This document shows, piece by piece, positions 6,693 through 7,323 of a DNA stretch of 7,323 bases; position 1 is the stretch's first letter, and the number at the start of each line of letters is the position of its first letter. The stretch comes from Flavobacteriaceae bacterium. Its GTDB lineage: Bacteria > Bacteroidota > Bacteroidia > Flavobacteriales > Flavobacteriaceae. Under the pieces are notes generated by a model, which saw nothing but the letters and a program-made list of their open reading frames with translations, ran no database searches and was not told the DNA's origin. A program made the translations under genes and the position numbers. The stretch spans positions 1 through 7,323 of the forward strand of contig JAESUF010000300.1 of the NCBI GenBank assembly GCA_016763215.1, read 5' to 3'.

Positions 6693-7323
6693 ATGGCAAC
6701 TATGTATTTTACAGAAGAACACGAGGTTTTCAGAGCAAGTTTTAAAGATTTCTTACAAAAAGAAGTTGTCCCATATATTGAAAAATGGGAAAAGACAGGA
6801 GAGATAGAGCGTTGTATCTGGAGTAAATTTGGAGAAATGGGCTATTTCGGATTAAGTTACCCAGAAGAATATGGTGGCTTGGATCTGGATCTATTTTATA
6901 TGGTAATTTTCTTAGAGGAGTTACAGAAAATTAATTCTGGCGGGTTTGCCGCTGCAATGTGGGCACATGTTTATTTGGCAATGACACATTTAAATAAGGA
7001 AGGTGATGATCGAATTAAGAAAAAATATTTAACGCCAAGTATTGATGGCGCATTAATTGGATGTTTGTGTATCACTGAGCCTTTTGGAGGCTCTGATGTT
7101 GCTGGAATGAGAACGACTGCTGTTAAAGAAGGTGATCATTATATTATTAATGGTTCAAAAACATTTATTACTAATGGAATCTACTCTGATTATTTAATAG
7201 TAGCTGCCAAAACAGATACAGAATCGAAACATGCAGGGATGAGCATCTTTGTAATGGATAGAGAGACGCCTGGAATATCTTCTACAAAGTTAGATAAACT
7301 TGGCTGGAGAGCTTCAGATACTG
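6693..7323 (+). CDS. Acyl-CoA dehydrogenase (N-terminal 210 residues, continues beyond window)
   Basis: This is an FAD-dependent acyl-CoA dehydrogenase, which introduces the alpha-beta double bond of acyl-CoA in fatty-acid or amino-acid breakdown in the cytoplasm. The visible part covers the N-terminal helical domain (FTEEHEVFRASFKDFL, 6-21; GYFGLSYPEEYGGLDLDL, 50-67) and the beginning of the middle beta domain. The PROSITE-type signature CITEPFGGSDVAG is at 126-138, followed by INGSKTFITNG (152-162), where the flavin-contacting ITNG appears. The catalytic glutamate and C-terminal domain lie beyond the right edge; full-length proteins are about 380-400 aa. The ATG at 6693 is chosen because an in-frame TAA lies at 6669-6671; the ATG at 6702 is a possible alternative. 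The gap to the HhH gene is 21 bp, so cotranscription is likely. Chain-length preference cannot be judged. Confidence 0.95.
   Translation, partial: MATMYFTEEHEVFRASFKDFLQKEVVPYIEKWEKTGEIERCIWSKFGEMGYFGLSYPEEYGGLDLDLFYMVIFLEELQKINSGGFAAAMWAHVYLAMTHLNKEGDDRIKKKYLTPSIDGALIGCLCITEPFGGSDVAGMRTTAVKEGDHYIINGSKTFITNGIYSDYLIVAAKTDTESKHAGMSIFVMDRETPGISSTKLDKLGWRASDT

Noticed and set aside
6155..6699. Two minus-strand open frames (6155-6364 and 6505-6699) over the HhH gene
   Set aside because: Both are antisense to the HhH coding sequence, with no family resemblance.

Overview
The window looks like an ordinary chromosomal segment from a member of the Bacteroidota, most likely a flavobacterium (Flavobacteriales). 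The DNA is AT-rich. Start codons are preceded by A/T-rich leaders rather than clear Shine-Dalgarno sequences. The long intergenic gap carries two copies of TAACTTTG, which fits the Bacteroidota sigma-A -7 consensus TAnnTTTG. The protein variants (PspC-like mini-protein, TrkA-type K+ channel, AGCS symporter with a signal peptide, triple helix-hairpin-helix membrane protein, and an acyl-CoA dehydrogenase) resemble flavobacterial versions as I remember them; no database search was possible.

Layout. Positions 1-1637 on the minus strand hold the first 545 codons of uvrA, starting at TTG and running off the left edge. A 293-bp divergent intergenic region (1638-1930) follows. Three tightly packed plus-strand genes come next: a 75-aa PspC-domain membrane protein (1931-2158), a two-TM potassium channel with a cytoplasmic RCK domain (2155-3156, 4-bp overlap) and an RmlD-like SDR sugar-nucleotide reductase (3156-4055, 1-bp overlap). 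After an 85-bp gap containing a perfect 11-bp inverted repeat comes a sodium:alanine symporter (AGCS) family transporter (4141-5727). A 50-bp gap leads to a membrane-anchored protein with three ComEA-like helix-hairpin-helix units (5778-6671). The 5' part of an acyl-CoA dehydrogenase gene (6693 to the right edge) completes the window.

How the genes work together. The PspC, channel and SDR genes are almost certainly cotranscribed and translationally coupled, which suggests a small envelope or ion-homeostasis unit; the role of the SDR there is unclear. The symporter, HhH protein and acyl-CoA dehydrogenase share a direction but have no obvious joint pathway. uvrA is a separate, divergently transcribed DNA-repair gene.

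I found no mobile element, CRISPR array, RNA gene or clearly new multi-gene system. The most interesting items are a strong terminator-like hairpin inside the first 20 codons of the HhH gene, a long-range inverted repeat immediately upstream of the symporter, and a non-canonical TVGFS selectivity filter in the potassium channel.
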